Shown here piece by piece: positions 22,000 to 30,449 of a DNA stretch of 38,258 nt. The notes under the pieces were generated by a model. That model saw only the letters and a program-made list of their open reading frames with translations, was not told the DNA's origin and searched no databases. The stretch is from an uncultured Prevotella sp. (GTDB taxonomy: Bacteria; Bacteroidota; Bacteroidia; Bacteroidales; Bacteroidaceae). The DNA is taken from contig UQWP01000031.1 in the NCBI GenBank assembly GCA_900544825.1, positions 1 through 38,258 of the forward strand, given 5' to 3'. Made by a program: the position numbers and the translations under genes. Positions within the stretch are counted from its first letter, which is position 1; every line of letters starts with the position of its first letter.

Positions 22000-23957
22000 A
22001 AAAGTTTATTTTCACTTTTGTGCTGGTGCTGGCGGCTTTGTCAGCATCGGCGCAATATAGAGTTGACCGCCTCGTTACGGCGGGCAGAAGTGCTCTCTTC
22101 TACGAGGACTTCGTTCTTTCTATCAAGTATTTTAATCTAGCCATCGGTGCCAAGCCTTATCTCTATGAGCCTTGGTATTACCGAAGTGTGGCAAAGTTTA
22201 ATCTCGATGACTATATGGGTGCCGAGAGTGATGCCTCCGAGGCTATCAACCTCAATCCGTATATCAACGATATCTACGACTTGCGTGCCATTTGCCGCAT
22301 CCGTCAGCAGCGTTATGATGATGCCATTGCCGACTATAATTCTGCCATCCGACTGGAGCCTCGCAACCGCAACTACTGGTTCAACCGTGCGCTCTGCCAG
22401 ATGGAGGCGAAGAACTACGACAAGGCGCAGCTGGAACTGGATACGGTCATCACCAAGTGGAAGGATTATTCGAATGCCTACTCCTTGAAGGCTGAGGTGT
22501 ATCTGCATCAGAAGGATACGGTGCAGGCTGAGAAGTGGCTCGACCAGAGCCTGAAGCTGAATCCATACGATGGTGATGCCTGGATTACACGTGCCTATAT
22601 GGCGCTTGCCCGGAAGGAATGGAAGGTGGCTGATGAGGCGCTCACCAAGTCGCTTCACTTCAAGCCGAACAATGTAAACAGTTACATCAATCGAGCATTG
22701 GCTCGTATCAACATCAACAATTTACGAGGTGCGATGAGCGACTATGATGCCGCTATCGACCTGGATCCGCACAACTTCCTCGCTCACTACAACCGTGGAT
22801 TGATGCGTGTGCAGTTGGGTGATGACAACCGTGCCATCACCGATTTCGACTTCGTCATCAAGATGGAGCCGAAGAACTTTATGGCGATATTCAACCGTGC
22901 GCTTTTGCATGACAAGACGGGCAACCTGAAGGCGGCTATCCGCGATTACTCTACGGTAATCGATCAGTTTCCTAACTTCTGGACGGGTCTTTCCGCCCGT
23001 GCTCATTGCTATCGCCGACTGGGTATGACGGCGAAGGCAGAACTGGATGAGTTCCGCATCTTCAAGGCACAGATGAACAAGCATCTCGGTATTCAGCCTC
23101 GTTGGAGTGCGAAGACCAAGAAGGAGATGCGCAAGCGTTCGGAGATAGACCCTAACAAGTTTGCTTCTATTGTGGTGGATGATGAGCCGAAGTATGAGCA
23201 TAACTACAAGAGCGAGTATCGTGGAAGAATCCAGAACCGCCAGGTTGAGACAGCCTATCTGCCGATGTTCCAGCTTTCTTACTTCCCTAACACTCAGAAT
23301 GTGAGTGGGGTACAGGCTTTCGACAAGGATGTGGAGGCGCTGAACCAGAAGATGAAGGACAAGGTTTATATCGTATGCTCCAAGGAGCAGTTGGATGAGA
23401 ATGGTTCTATGAAGATCTTCTCTCTCATCGATAAGCTTTCGGCAGAACTGAGTGTGGCGAAGGATATTGAGCAGAAGAAGACGATATTGATGCGTCGTGC
23501 CATCGCTCATAGCGTATTGCGCGATTTCGAGGCAGCCATCAGTGATTTCACCTATTATCTCTCGCTGGATGATAAGAATGCGCTGGCTTACTGGCAGCGT
23601 GCCGTCTGTCAGGCTGAGATGGATGAGTTCAACAAGGCTCAGGGCAAGGGAGTGGTGAATATCCATTCTGCCGAGGCTGATTTCAGCGATGCCATCCGCA
23701 TGAACAGCAACAATGCCTACATCTATTATAACAGGGGTAATCTGCATGCCGGAAGAAACGAGCTTTCCAAGGCGATAGATGATTATACCATTGCGCTGAA
23801 GATAGACAACCGTCTTGCCGAGGCATATTATAATAGAGGTATCGCACGTGCCAAGAGTGGCAACAAGCAGGCTGGTATCCAGGATCTCTCGAAGGCTGGA
23901 GAGCTGGGCTTGTATGATGCTTACTCGGTAATCAAGCGATTGAACAAGACGAAATAA
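21996..23957 (+). CDS. Secreted TPR-repeat protein
   Basis: 653 aa with a signal peptide ending ALSASAQ. Two blocks of tetratricopeptide repeats follow, about residues 24-360 and 490-650, with typical W/Y-x-x-R-A, N-x-x-A-Y-x-N-R-G and DP-x-N-x-x-A-Y cores. A less regular middle region (about 365-490) contains YLPMFQLSYFPNTQNVSGVQ. It is probably a periplasmic scaffold. It is the last gene of the ruvX-def-TPR unit; the link to deformylase looks like simple operon sharing. Confidence 0.88.
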   Translation: MKKFIFTFVLVLAALSASAQYRVDRLVTAGRSALFYEDFVLSIKYFNLAIGAKPYLYEPWYYRSVAKFNLDDYMGAESDASEAINLNPYINDIYDLRAICRIRQQRYDDAIADYNSAIRLEPRNRNYWFNRALCQMEAKNYDKAQLELDTVITKWKDYSNAYSLKAEVYLHQKDTVQAEKWLDQSLKLNPYDGDAWITRAYMALARKEWKVADEALTKSLHFKPNNVNSYINRALARININNLRGAMSDYDAAIDLDPHNFLAHYNRGLMRVQLGDDNRAITDFDFVIKMEPKNFMAIFNRALLHDKTGNLKAAIRDYSTVIDQFPNFWTGLSARAHCYRRLGMTAKAELDEFRIFKAQMNKHLGIQPRWSAKTKKEMRKRSEIDPNKFASIVVDDEPKYEHNYKSEYRGRIQNRQVETAYLPMFQLSYFPNTQNVSGVQAFDKDVEALNQKMKDKVYIVCSKEQLDENGSMKIFSLIDKLSAELSVAKDIEQKKTILMRRAIAHSVLRDFEAAISDFTYYLSLDDKNALAYWQRAVCQAEMDEFNKAQGKGVVNIHSAEADFSDAIRMNSNNAYIYYNRGNLHAGRNELSKAIDDYTIALKIDNRLAEAYYNRGIARAKSGNKQAGIQDLSKAGELGLYDAYSVIKRLNKTK

Positions 23958-23982
23958 GCGATTGTTTAAGTCGAAATAATAT

Positions 23983-24023
23983 AAAAAAATCCCGCAGATT
24001 GATATAGTCTGCGGGATTTTTTT
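23983..24023. terminator. Bidirectional terminator between the TPR gene and relA
   Basis: A-tract, then ATCCCGCAGA pairing with TCTGCGGGAT, then a T-tract. It serves the two convergent operons. Confidence 0.9.
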
Positions 24024-24061
24024 GTATCTCTATATCCGGTTGGATATTCTTTTCTGCGGGA

Positions 24062-26281
24062 TTATATTCTCGTAACCTGCTTTACGCCTTTTACGGCACT
24101 CAGCTTCTTGATGAGTGCATCGGTCTTGCCGGCATCATCAATCATCACGGTAACATTGCCCGAGAAGAGACCGTCCTTGGAGGAGATGTTGATGCCTCTC
24201 ATTACGAGCTTATCCTCTTTCGAGATGATGTTGGTGATGTTGCTCACGATACCGATATCATCGTTTCCGATAATTCTCAGGGTGATGGCATACTTCGATG
24301 TACCCTTTCCGCTCCATTTCGCCTTCACGATGCGGTAACCGAAGCGGCGGCGCAGCTCCTTGGCGTTCGGACAGTCGATGCGGTGGATCTTGATGCCCTT
24401 GCTGATGGTTACGAAACCGAAGATAGGGTCGCCGTAGATAGGGTGGCAGCAGTGGGAGAGTTCGAAGTCGATGCCCTTCAGGTGCTCATCTATTACCAGT
24501 ACGTCGTCGCTCTGCTTCAGGAGTTCTTCGGTAGGATTCTCAAACTCGAAGTTCTCGGCACTCTCGGCAGGCTTGTTGGCGTTGCTGAGGTTGAGGTCGT
24601 GGTTGCGCTCCTCGATGTATTTCTCTACCACGGTATTTACGTCGAGTTTCTCTTCTGCTACATCCTTGTAGAAATCAGAGTTCTCCTTGTATCCCATCTT
24701 CTTGATGATGCGCGCCATGGTGCTCTCATCAATCTCTATCTTGCGGTTCTTGAATCGGCGCTCCAGCAGTTCCTTGGCATAGAGTCCGTCCTTCTTCTGC
24801 GTTTCCTTCAGGGCGAGGCGAATCTTTGCCTTTGCCTTGGAGGTCTGCACGATGTTGAGCCATTCTCTTCTAGGCTTCTGGTTGCTCTGGGTGAGGATTT
24901 CTACCTGGTCGCCCGAGTGCAGTTCCTGTCGGAAGGTAACCGCCTTGCCGTTGATCTTTCCGCCCACGCAGGTGTTTCCGATGCGCGAGTGAATGTAGTA
25001 GGCGAAGTCGAGCACCGTGGCGCCTTTCGGGAAGTTCAGCAGGTCGCCTTTAGGGGTGAACACATATACCTCGTCTTCCTTCAGGTCGGTGGTAAACTGG
25101 TCCATCAGCTGCAGGTCGTCGTTGTTTTCCAGAGCGGCACGGATGTTGGCAAGCCATTCGTCAATGCCTCCTTCTCCCTGCTTGATGCCCTTGTAGCGCC
25201 AGTGTGCCGCGAGTCCGTGCTCGGCGATATCGTCCATTCTTTCGGTTCTGATCTGCACCTCCACCCATTTGTTCTCAGGTCCCAGAACGGTAGTGTGCAG
25301 ACTCTCATATCCGTTGCTCTTAGGCACGCTGAGCCAGTCGCGCATACGCTTTGGGTTCGGCTGATACATATCTGTGATGAGTGCGAATGTCTGCCAGCAC
25401 TGCATGTATTCCTTCTCTCTTGGGGCGTCGATGATGATGCGGATGGCGAAGAGGTCATATACACCCTCGAAGGCGCACTTCTGCTTCTTCATCTTCTGCC
25501 AGATAGAGTGGATGCTCTTGGTGCGTCCTTTCATGTGATATTTCAGTCCGGCAGCATCGAGTTTCTCCTTGATAGGCTGGATGAATCGGGCGATATAGGC
25601 ATCGCGCGAAGCCTTGGTGGCATTCAGCTTCTCCTTGATCATATAGTAGGCATCGTGCTCCAGATACTTCAGACTCAGGTCTTCCAGCTCGCTCTTCAGC
25701 TTGTAGAGTCCCAGCTTGTGGGCGAGTGGGGCATAGAGGTAGCTGGCTTCCTCGCTCACCTCGTGCTTCGCCTCCTTCTGCTCGGTATCACGAATCTGTC
25801 GCATCACGTTCACGCGGTCGGCAATCATGATGAGGATCACGCGCATATCTTCTGAGAAGGAGATGAGTAGGTTTCTGAAGTTCTCGCTTTCGATGATCGG
25901 GTTGCGCTTGTAGAGGTCGTGGATGCGGAGGAGTCCGCTGATGATGTGTGCCACGCTGTCGCCGTATTTCTTCTGGATGTCTTCGATGGTCTGATAGCCG
26001 TCGATGACGCTGGTCTGCATCAGGATGGCGATGATGCCGTCTCTTTTCAGGCCGATTTCGTTGACTGCGATTTCTGCTGTCTGCAGGGCAGCGAGTATAG
26101 GGTTCATGCCGAAGACGTTGCGCTTGATCTGATGGTTGATGAAGGCATGCTGTATGTCTTCACGCAGATGCTGCTCATCGCTGGGCTTGAATGTGTCGCC
26201 CACAGCGGTTCTCAGGCGCTCCAGGATTTGGAGTGTCTGCTCTCTTTCTTCGGATGTGAATTTAAAAGGTGTTTCGTTCAT
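24062..26281 (-). CDS. relA: (p)ppGpp synthetase of the RelA type, hydrolase domain degenerate
   Basis: A 739-aa RelA/SpoT homologue making the alarmone (p)ppGpp. The HD region is inactive by sequence: the usual first His is N60 (NPILAALQTAE) and the LLHD motif reads ILMQ (87-90). The synthetase domain is intact, with RTKSIHSIWQKM, YDLFAIRI (catalytic Asp), GYESLHTTVLGP and WVEVQIRT (catalytic Glu). TGS (about 395-460), a zinc-finger region with HCCHPIYGDPI, and a C-terminal ACT domain follow. So this is a synthetase-only Rel; a second, hydrolysing enzyme must exist elsewhere. It follows three small membrane-protein genes in one operon, with a GGGAGG sequence before ATG 26281. Confidence 0.93.
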   Translation of the reverse strand: MNETPFKFTSEEREQTLQILERLRTAVGDTFKPSDEQHLREDIQHAFINHQIKRNVFGMNPILAALQTAEIAVNEIGLKRDGIIAILMQTSVIDGYQTIEDIQKKYGDSVAHIISGLLRIHDLYKRNPIIESENFRNLLISFSEDMRVILIMIADRVNVMRQIRDTEQKEAKHEVSEEASYLYAPLAHKLGLYKLKSELEDLSLKYLEHDAYYMIKEKLNATKASRDAYIARFIQPIKEKLDAAGLKYHMKGRTKSIHSIWQKMKKQKCAFEGVYDLFAIRIIIDAPREKEYMQCWQTFALITDMYQPNPKRMRDWLSVPKSNGYESLHTTVLGPENKWVEVQIRTERMDDIAEHGLAAHWRYKGIKQGEGGIDEWLANIRAALENNDDLQLMDQFTTDLKEDEVYVFTPKGDLLNFPKGATVLDFAYYIHSRIGNTCVGGKINGKAVTFRQELHSGDQVEILTQSNQKPRREWLNIVQTSKAKAKIRLALKETQKKDGLYAKELLERRFKNRKIEIDESTMARIIKKMGYKENSDFYKDVAEEKLDVNTVVEKYIEERNHDLNLSNANKPAESAENFEFENPTEELLKQSDDVLVIDEHLKGIDFELSHCCHPIYGDPIFGFVTISKGIKIHRIDCPNAKELRRRFGYRIVKAKWSGKGTSKYAITLRIIGNDDIGIVSNITNIISKEDKLVMRGINISSKDGLFSGNVTVMIDDAGKTDALIKKLSAVKGVKQVTRI

Positions 26282-26318
26282 TGTCGTTCCCTCCCGTTGA
26301 TTATATATTATTGAGTTG

Positions 26319-26423
26319 TTATAACTCGTCTATCCATTTCTGGCCAGACTTGGTGTTGAGCCAAATGGCAAAGCTAGTTCCTATCAAGGCTCCTAGCCCC
26401 ATAAATATAGTATATAGTTCCAT
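26319..26423 (-). CDS. 34-aa small membrane protein B (tandem paralogue)
   Basis: ATG 26423 to TAA 26319 encodes MELYTIFMGLGALIGT followed by SFAIWLNTKSGQKWIDEL. One hydrophobic helix (about 4-22) precedes a charged amphipathic tail. It is 26/34 identical to the upstream copy, and the last 18 residues are identical. Within those 18 codons eight differ synonymously and none alters the protein, so translation is under selection. It begins 2 bp after the stop of the upstream copy and ends 37 bp before relA. The family is not recognised; it probably sits in the inner membrane. Confidence 0.75.
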   Translation of the reverse strand: MELYTIFMGLGALIGTSFAIWLNTKSGQKWIDEL

Positions 26424-26425
26424 AA

Positions 26426-26530
26426 TTACAGCTCATCTATCCATTTCTGGCCTGATTTTGTGTTAAGCCAGATGGCGAAGCTTGCACCTATAACTGTCAT
26501 GATAAACATGAATAATGTCATTAGTTCCAT
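26426..26530 (-). CDS. 34-aa small membrane protein A (tandem paralogue)
   Basis: ATG 26530 to TAA 26426 encodes MELMTLFMFIMTVIGA followed by SFAIWLNTKSGQKWIDEL. It has the same layout as its neighbour, a hydrophobic N-terminal helix and a conserved Trp/Lys-containing tail. It begins 1 bp after the stop codon of the 78-aa gene. Tail conservation with a diverged membrane helix suggests that the tail contacts a partner. Too short for most gene finders. Confidence 0.75.
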   Translation of the reverse strand: MELMTLFMFIMTVIGASFAIWLNTKSGQKWIDEL

Positions 26531-26531
26531 A

Positions 26532-26768
26532 TCATTTAATATTTGAATCGTTATACTTCATTACTCTATTCGCACTATAGGCAAAGATGAATGCCGATAC
26601 AATGCCTAATACTAGAAATAGGCAATTGAAAAGTCCAATGCTGTTGCCTGTTATTAATGGCGAAAAACCGCCAATTCCTGTCCCGCTTAGGAGAAGGTTT
26701 GATACTCCGTACAGATACGTTGATAGCAACGTTCTTCGGTCGTGCTCTTTTGCTAATTTACTAACCAT
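26532..26768 (-). CDS. 78-aa membrane protein, first gene of the relA operon
   Basis: ATG 26768 (MVSKLAKEHDRRTLLSTYLY) is preferred over a TTG 33 bases upstream. Two hydrophobic segments are seen, a weak Gly/Ser-rich one (about 20-40) and a strong one (about 44-66, LFNCLFLVLGIVSAFIFAYS), then a polar end. No family is recognised. It is placed between a promoter (26849-26856) and the tandem 34-aa genes with almost no spacing, so all four genes including relA should be on one transcript. Confidence 0.7.
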   Translation of the reverse strand: MVSKLAKEHDRRTLLSTYLYGVSNLLLSGTGIGGFSPLITGNSIGLFNCLFLVLGIVSAFIFAYSANRVMKYNDSNIK

Positions 26769-26848
26769 GTCGCAATATTCTATTTTAAATTTGACAAACA
26801 ATGGCGTTTCGGCGTTAAAAAAACGCGTACTTCGTTAAATTTTCAATG

Positions 26849-26856
26849 CAAAGATA
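26849..26856 (-). promoter_or_regulatory. -7 box for the small-membrane-protein/relA operon
   Basis: TATCTTTG followed by CATTG on the minus strand, about 80 bases before ATG 26768. It is divergent from the DUF4301 promoter 43 bp away. Confidence 0.65.
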
Positions 26857-26898
26857 CAAAAAAAAGCGGAAATATTTCTGATTATCAGAAAAAACTAG

Positions 26899-26906
26899 TA
26901 TCTTTG
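26899..26906 (+). promoter_or_regulatory. -7 box for the DUF4301 gene
   Basis: TATCTTTG followed by TAGC, about 38 bases before ATG 26945. Confidence 0.65.
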
Positions 26907-26944
26907 TAGCACATATAGTGTAAATTTAACATAAATATGGTATT

Positions 26945-28522
26945 ATGAATCAGCAAGATCTAAACCAAATCGCTGCTCGCGGTATCTCCGAGCAGCAGAT
27001 TGAGCACCAGTTGGAACAAATCAAGAATGGTTTCCCATTCCTCAAGCTCGAGGGTGCGGCTGCCATCGGTAAGGGTATCATGGCTCCTACAGCTCAGGAA
27101 GTAGAAGACTACGAGAAGGCGTGGAACGACTACAAGGCTGAGGGTCACAAGATTGTGAAGTTCGTACCTGCCTCAGGTGCGGCAAGCCGCATGTTCAAAA
27201 ATATGTTTGCATTCCTCGATGCTCCATACGATGTTCCTACTACTGACTTCGAAAAACAATTCTTCGAGAATATCAAGAAGTTTGCTTTCCGCAAGGCGCT
27301 CTGCGACAAGTGTCATGTCAACAATGAGAAGGGTATCATGTGCCTCATCAAGAAGGGTGATTACAAGGCTATTGTGGCTAATCTCCTCAAACCAGAGGGA
27401 TTGAACTACGGTCAGCTGCCTAAGGGATTGCTCCAGTTCCACGAGTATGAGGATGAGGTTCGCACTCCAATGGAGGAGCACCTGGTAGAGGCTGCACTCT
27501 ATGCCAGCAGCAACGGCGAGGCAAACGTTCACTTCACCGTTTCTCACGACCACTTGGAACTCTTCAAGCAGATGGTAGCTGAGAAGGCTGATAAGTATGC
27601 ACAGCGCTACGGCATCAAGTACAACATCTCTTTCTCTGAGCAGAAGCCTAGCACCGATACCATCGCTGCCAATCCGGATAATACTCCATTCCGCAACGAG
27701 GATGGCTCATTGCTGTTCCGTCCGGGCGGTCATGGTGCGCTCATAGAGAACCTCAACGAGATCGATGCTGATGTAGTATTCATCAAGAACATCGACAACG
27801 TGGTTCCAGATCGCCTGAAGGCTGAGACTGTTACCTGGAAGCAGGTGATTGCAGGTGTATTGGTTACTTTGCAGAAGCAGGCATTCGATTACTTGAAGGT
27901 ATTGGATTCCGGACAGTACAACCACGAGAAGCTGGAGGAGATTATCCGCTTCGTTCAGCGTGATCTCTGCTGCCGCAAGGCTGATATCAAGGAGCTGGAG
28001 GATGCCGAACTGGTTATCTATCTGCGCAAGAAGTTGAACCGTCCTATGCGTGTCTGCGGTGTCGTTAAGAACGTAGGCGAGCCTGGCGGTGGTCCATTCC
28101 TTACCTATAACCAGGATGGCACTGTAAGTCTTCAGATTCTGGAGAGCTCACAGATTGATAAGAACAACGAGGAGTATATGAAGATGTTTACCGAGGGTAC
28201 TCACTTCAACCCAGTAGATCTCGTCTGTGCAACCAAGGATTACCAGGGCAATGCCTTCGATCTTCCTAAGTTCGTAGATCCATCTACAGGTTTCATCTCA
28301 AGCAAGAGTAAGAACGGTAAGGATCTCAAGGCCTTGGAGTTGCCAGGTCTCTGGAATGGTGCGATGAGCGACTGGAACACCGTATTCGTAGAGGTTCCTC
28401 TGGGCACATTCAACCCAGTGAAGACCGTGAACGATCTGCTCCGCGACCAGCATCAGGCTGTAGAGGGCGGCATCAAGCACGAGCATCATCACGGAGAGGG
28501 TGGCTGCTGCGGCAAGCACTAA
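26945..28522 (+). CDS. DUF4301 protein with His/Cys-rich tail
   Basis: 525-aa cytoplasmic protein of the Bacteroidota DUF4301 family. The segment FVPASGAASRMFKNM (about 77-91) resembles the P-loop-like G-x-G-x-R turn of nucleotidyltransferases, and FRPGGHGALIENLNEIDADV plus VFIKNIDNVVPD resemble sugar-nucleotide pyrophosphorylase cores. I infer a nucleotidyltransferase-like enzyme with unknown substrate. The C-terminus ends HEHHHGEGGCCGKH, which looks like a metal-binding tail. Monocistronic, with its own promoter and terminator. Confidence 0.85.
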   Translation: MNQQDLNQIAARGISEQQIEHQLEQIKNGFPFLKLEGAAAIGKGIMAPTAQEVEDYEKAWNDYKAEGHKIVKFVPASGAASRMFKNMFAFLDAPYDVPTTDFEKQFFENIKKFAFRKALCDKCHVNNEKGIMCLIKKGDYKAIVANLLKPEGLNYGQLPKGLLQFHEYEDEVRTPMEEHLVEAALYASSNGEANVHFTVSHDHLELFKQMVAEKADKYAQRYGIKYNISFSEQKPSTDTIAANPDNTPFRNEDGSLLFRPGGHGALIENLNEIDADVVFIKNIDNVVPDRLKAETVTWKQVIAGVLVTLQKQAFDYLKVLDSGQYNHEKLEEIIRFVQRDLCCRKADIKELEDAELVIYLRKKLNRPMRVCGVVKNVGEPGGGPFLTYNQDGTVSLQILESSQIDKNNEEYMKMFTEGTHFNPVDLVCATKDYQGNAFDLPKFVDPSTGFISSKSKNGKDLKALELPGLWNGAMSDWNTVFVEVPLGTFNPVKTVNDLLRDQHQAVEGGIKHEHHHGEGGCCGKH

Positions 28523-28545
28523 TCCCACGGATATAGATACGATAA

Positions 28546-28590
28546 AGGCTCAATCTCCGATTCTTCAGTCGAGGATTGAGCCTATATTGT
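28546..28590 (+). terminator. Terminator of the DUF4301 gene
   Basis: AGGCTCAATC (28546-28555) pairs with GATTGAGCCT (28574-28583), followed by a T-rich tract. Confidence 0.8.
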
Positions 28591-28839
28591 TTTGTTAAGA
28601 GTTGAGGTTTAGAAATCGTAGAAACTTATCTAGCTGCGAGATAACAAAACTGCAAGGATTAGATCTTGGCGCTTCCTTGATTTCACTCTTAAAGGATTCT
28701 TGATGTACATGCTATCAGGATAGCTGTACCAGATGATTGATTGAACCAAAATTCTTGTTTCTTTTCTATTATTGGATTCTAGCTTTTCCGGGAGATTTCC
28801 TGGAGTTTGGCTTTCCGATAATACTTTTTTGCTCGAATT

Positions 28840-28953
28840 CTAGTTGTACCAGATTTCTCCGCCCAATAAAGTTGGATACTCTTCTGATGTTGTTCTTTCT
28901 ACAGGAGCTGTAATCTCTACATACTCACCATACTTCTTTGCTTTACTCTGCAT
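28840..28953 (-). CDS. 37-aa peptide gene behind a long operator-bearing leader
   Basis: ATG 28953 opens MQSKAKKYGEYVEITAPVER and ends GGEIWYN before TAG at 28840-28842. It is the only sensible frame after the promoter at 29163-29170, leaving a leader of about 200 nt. No family is recognised. Small K-K-Y-x-x-x-x-V/E-type peptides are frequent in Prevotella and Bacteroides, but the link is weak. The same frame stays open for 69 codons beyond the TAG, to 28630, and contains a second IWYS. It may therefore be the start of a longer protein cut by a nonsense codon. The alternatives are a true short peptide or a pseudogene. Confidence 0.45.
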   Translation of the reverse strand: MQSKAKKYGEYVEITAPVERTTSEEYPTLLGGEIWYN

Positions 28954-29020
28954 AATTTAAAAGGTTTTTTGTTGATTTATTAAACTTATTATTTGATTGA
29001 TTGAATGAGATAGATTATCG

Positions 29021-29036
29021 TGGGCATTGCTGCCCA
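29021..29036. other. Small hairpin in the peptide-gene leader
   Basis: TGGGCA-TTGC-TGCCCA. On the minus strand it overlaps a 10-codon frame (MTMNGQQCPR), which may be a coincidental upstream reading frame. Confidence 0.35.
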
Positions 29037-29105
29037 TTCATAGTCATTTCATCTTTCCTTATCTTTATAGTCGTATTTTATTTCTGTTTCTTACGGCTGG
29101 GAATG

Positions 29106-29119
29106 TGCAATCGATTGCA
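29106..29119. promoter_or_regulatory. LacI/GalR-family operator
   Basis: TGCAATCGATTGCA is a perfect 14-bp palindrome and fits the LacI/GalR-family core TGnAAnCGnTTnCA at every fixed position. It lies about 40 nt downstream of the predicted start of the minus-strand transcript, where a bound repressor would block elongation. No LacI-type gene is in the window. Confidence 0.6.
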
Positions 29120-29162
29120 ACAAATTTTGCTTTCTTGCTCCCGATAGCTACTTTTCACGATA

Positions 29163-29170
29163 CAAAGATA
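29163..29170 (-). promoter_or_regulatory. -7 box for the 37-aa peptide transcript
   Basis: TATCTTTG followed by TATCG on the minus strand. The only frame downstream is the 37-codon peptide. Confidence 0.6.
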
Positions 29171-29283
29171 AGAAAAATATCGGTACGCAGATTTTTTTAG
29201 CCCAAAAACTTCTATAAATTAAACTTTTTTAATTAAAACCGAATATTATCTGCAAAAATATGCACTTTTCTCGTAACTTATTG

Positions 29284-29319
29284 AAAAAGAGCACCTACCT
29301 TCCGAATAGGTAAGTGCTC
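29284..29319 (-). terminator. Terminator of ansA
   Basis: GAGCAC-c-TACC pairs with GGTA-a-GTGCTC (29289-29319). TTTTTC follows on the minus strand. Confidence 0.8.
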
Positions 29320-29348
29320 CTAAGTAAAAGAATTAAATTTTACACATC

Positions 29349-30380
29349 TTATACCGTAATCTCTCCTGCAAGCGATTGCTTCAGCATCTCCCTTACCTTG
29401 CGGTTGTCATCAAATCTGCCTTGCAGATACATCATCTTCGTTACCATCGCCTCTACCGTAGAGTCGTGGCCGCTGATTACGTGAGAAGTCTTCAACTGGA
29501 ATCCGGCGCCGTATCTCTCCATCTCCACGCTACCTGTCAGGCACTGGCTGATGTTCACGATGTTCACGCCTCGGTGGGCAGCTTCGTCCAGCAGTCGCAT
29601 GATCCATGGAGAATGAGGGGCGTTTCCCGAACCGAAGGTACGCATCACGATGCCTCGCAGATCCGGCGATTCCATCACGTGGCGCACGATGTTGTCCTGG
29701 ATGCCCGGAAAGAGACTGAACACAATCACGTTCGGGTCGAGTCTCAGATGGGGTATCATCGGCTTGTCGTAATCCGGAGTGAGGATGTGGTGCTTGTGAT
29801 ACTGGAAATTGATGCCCACATCGCAGAGATGCGGATAGTTGAACGATTCGAAGGCGTGGAATCCCTCGGCATTGATCTTGATGGCGCGGTTGCCTCTGAT
29901 CAGCTTGCCGTTGAAGAAGATGCATACCTCCGGCACCATCGGTCTGCCGTTCTCGTCCTTTGCCGATGCTATCTCGATGGCAGTCATCAGATTCTCCTTG
30001 CCGTCGGTACGCAGTTCGCCGATAGGCAGCTGGCTACCGGTCAGGATCACCGGTTTGGTCAGGTTCTCAAGCATGAAGCTCAGAGCCGATGAGGTGTATG
30101 CCATCGTATCCGTGCCGTGCAGGATCACGAATCCGTCGTAGTCATTATAGTTGTTGGCTATCATGCTCACGATTTCTGCCCATCTCATCGGATCCATGTC
30201 GCTGGAGTCGATAGGTGGGTCGAATTTTCGCACGTCGATTTCTGCCTGGATGAGTTTGAACTCGGGCATGGATGAGACGAGATGGTTGAAGTCGAGCGGT
30301 TCCAGCACGCCTGTCACCGGGTCTTTTCCCATGCCGATGGTACCTCCCGTGTAAATGATGAGAATCTTTGGTGTTGCCAT
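29349..30380 (-). CDS. ansA: Type I (cytoplasmic) L-asparaginase
   Basis: Hydrolyses asparagine to aspartate and ammonia. I chose ATG 30380 (MATPKILIIYTGGTIGMG); an upstream ATG would add nine polar residues. The nucleophilic Thr is in YTGGTIGM. The second active-site group, HGTDTMAYTSSALSFML, and TGSQLPIGELRTDG follow. No signal peptide is seen, and the length of 343 aa fits the type I enzyme. Monocistronic, with promoter (30419-30449) and terminator. Confidence 0.93.
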   Translation of the reverse strand: MATPKILIIYTGGTIGMGKDPVTGVLEPLDFNHLVSSMPEFKLIQAEIDVRKFDPPIDSSDMDPMRWAEIVSMIANNYNDYDGFVILHGTDTMAYTSSALSFMLENLTKPVILTGSQLPIGELRTDGKENLMTAIEIASAKDENGRPMVPEVCIFFNGKLIRGNRAIKINAEGFHAFESFNYPHLCDVGINFQYHKHHILTPDYDKPMIPHLRLDPNVIVFSLFPGIQDNIVRHVMESPDLRGIVMRTFGSGNAPHSPWIMRLLDEAAHRGVNIVNISQCLTGSVEMERYGAGFQLKTSHVISGHDSTVEAMVTKMMYLQGRFDDNRKVREMLKQSLAGEITV

Positions 30381-30418
30381 TTTCTTTGTTTCTTTACATT
30401 TTGTCACTTTATCGGCTG

Positions 30419-30449
30419 CAAAGATACGGAAAATATTTGTTTTTCCAAA
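30419..30449 (-). promoter_or_regulatory. Promoter of ansA
   Basis: Minus strand TTTG (30446-30449), 19 nt, TATCTTTG (30419-30426): a full match to the Bacteroidota consensus. Confidence 0.75.

Noticed and set aside
24383..25855. 490-codon plus-strand open frame opposite relA
   Set aside because: RelA is fully supported by domains on the other strand; the shadow product is low-complexity Val/Leu/His/Asp-rich.
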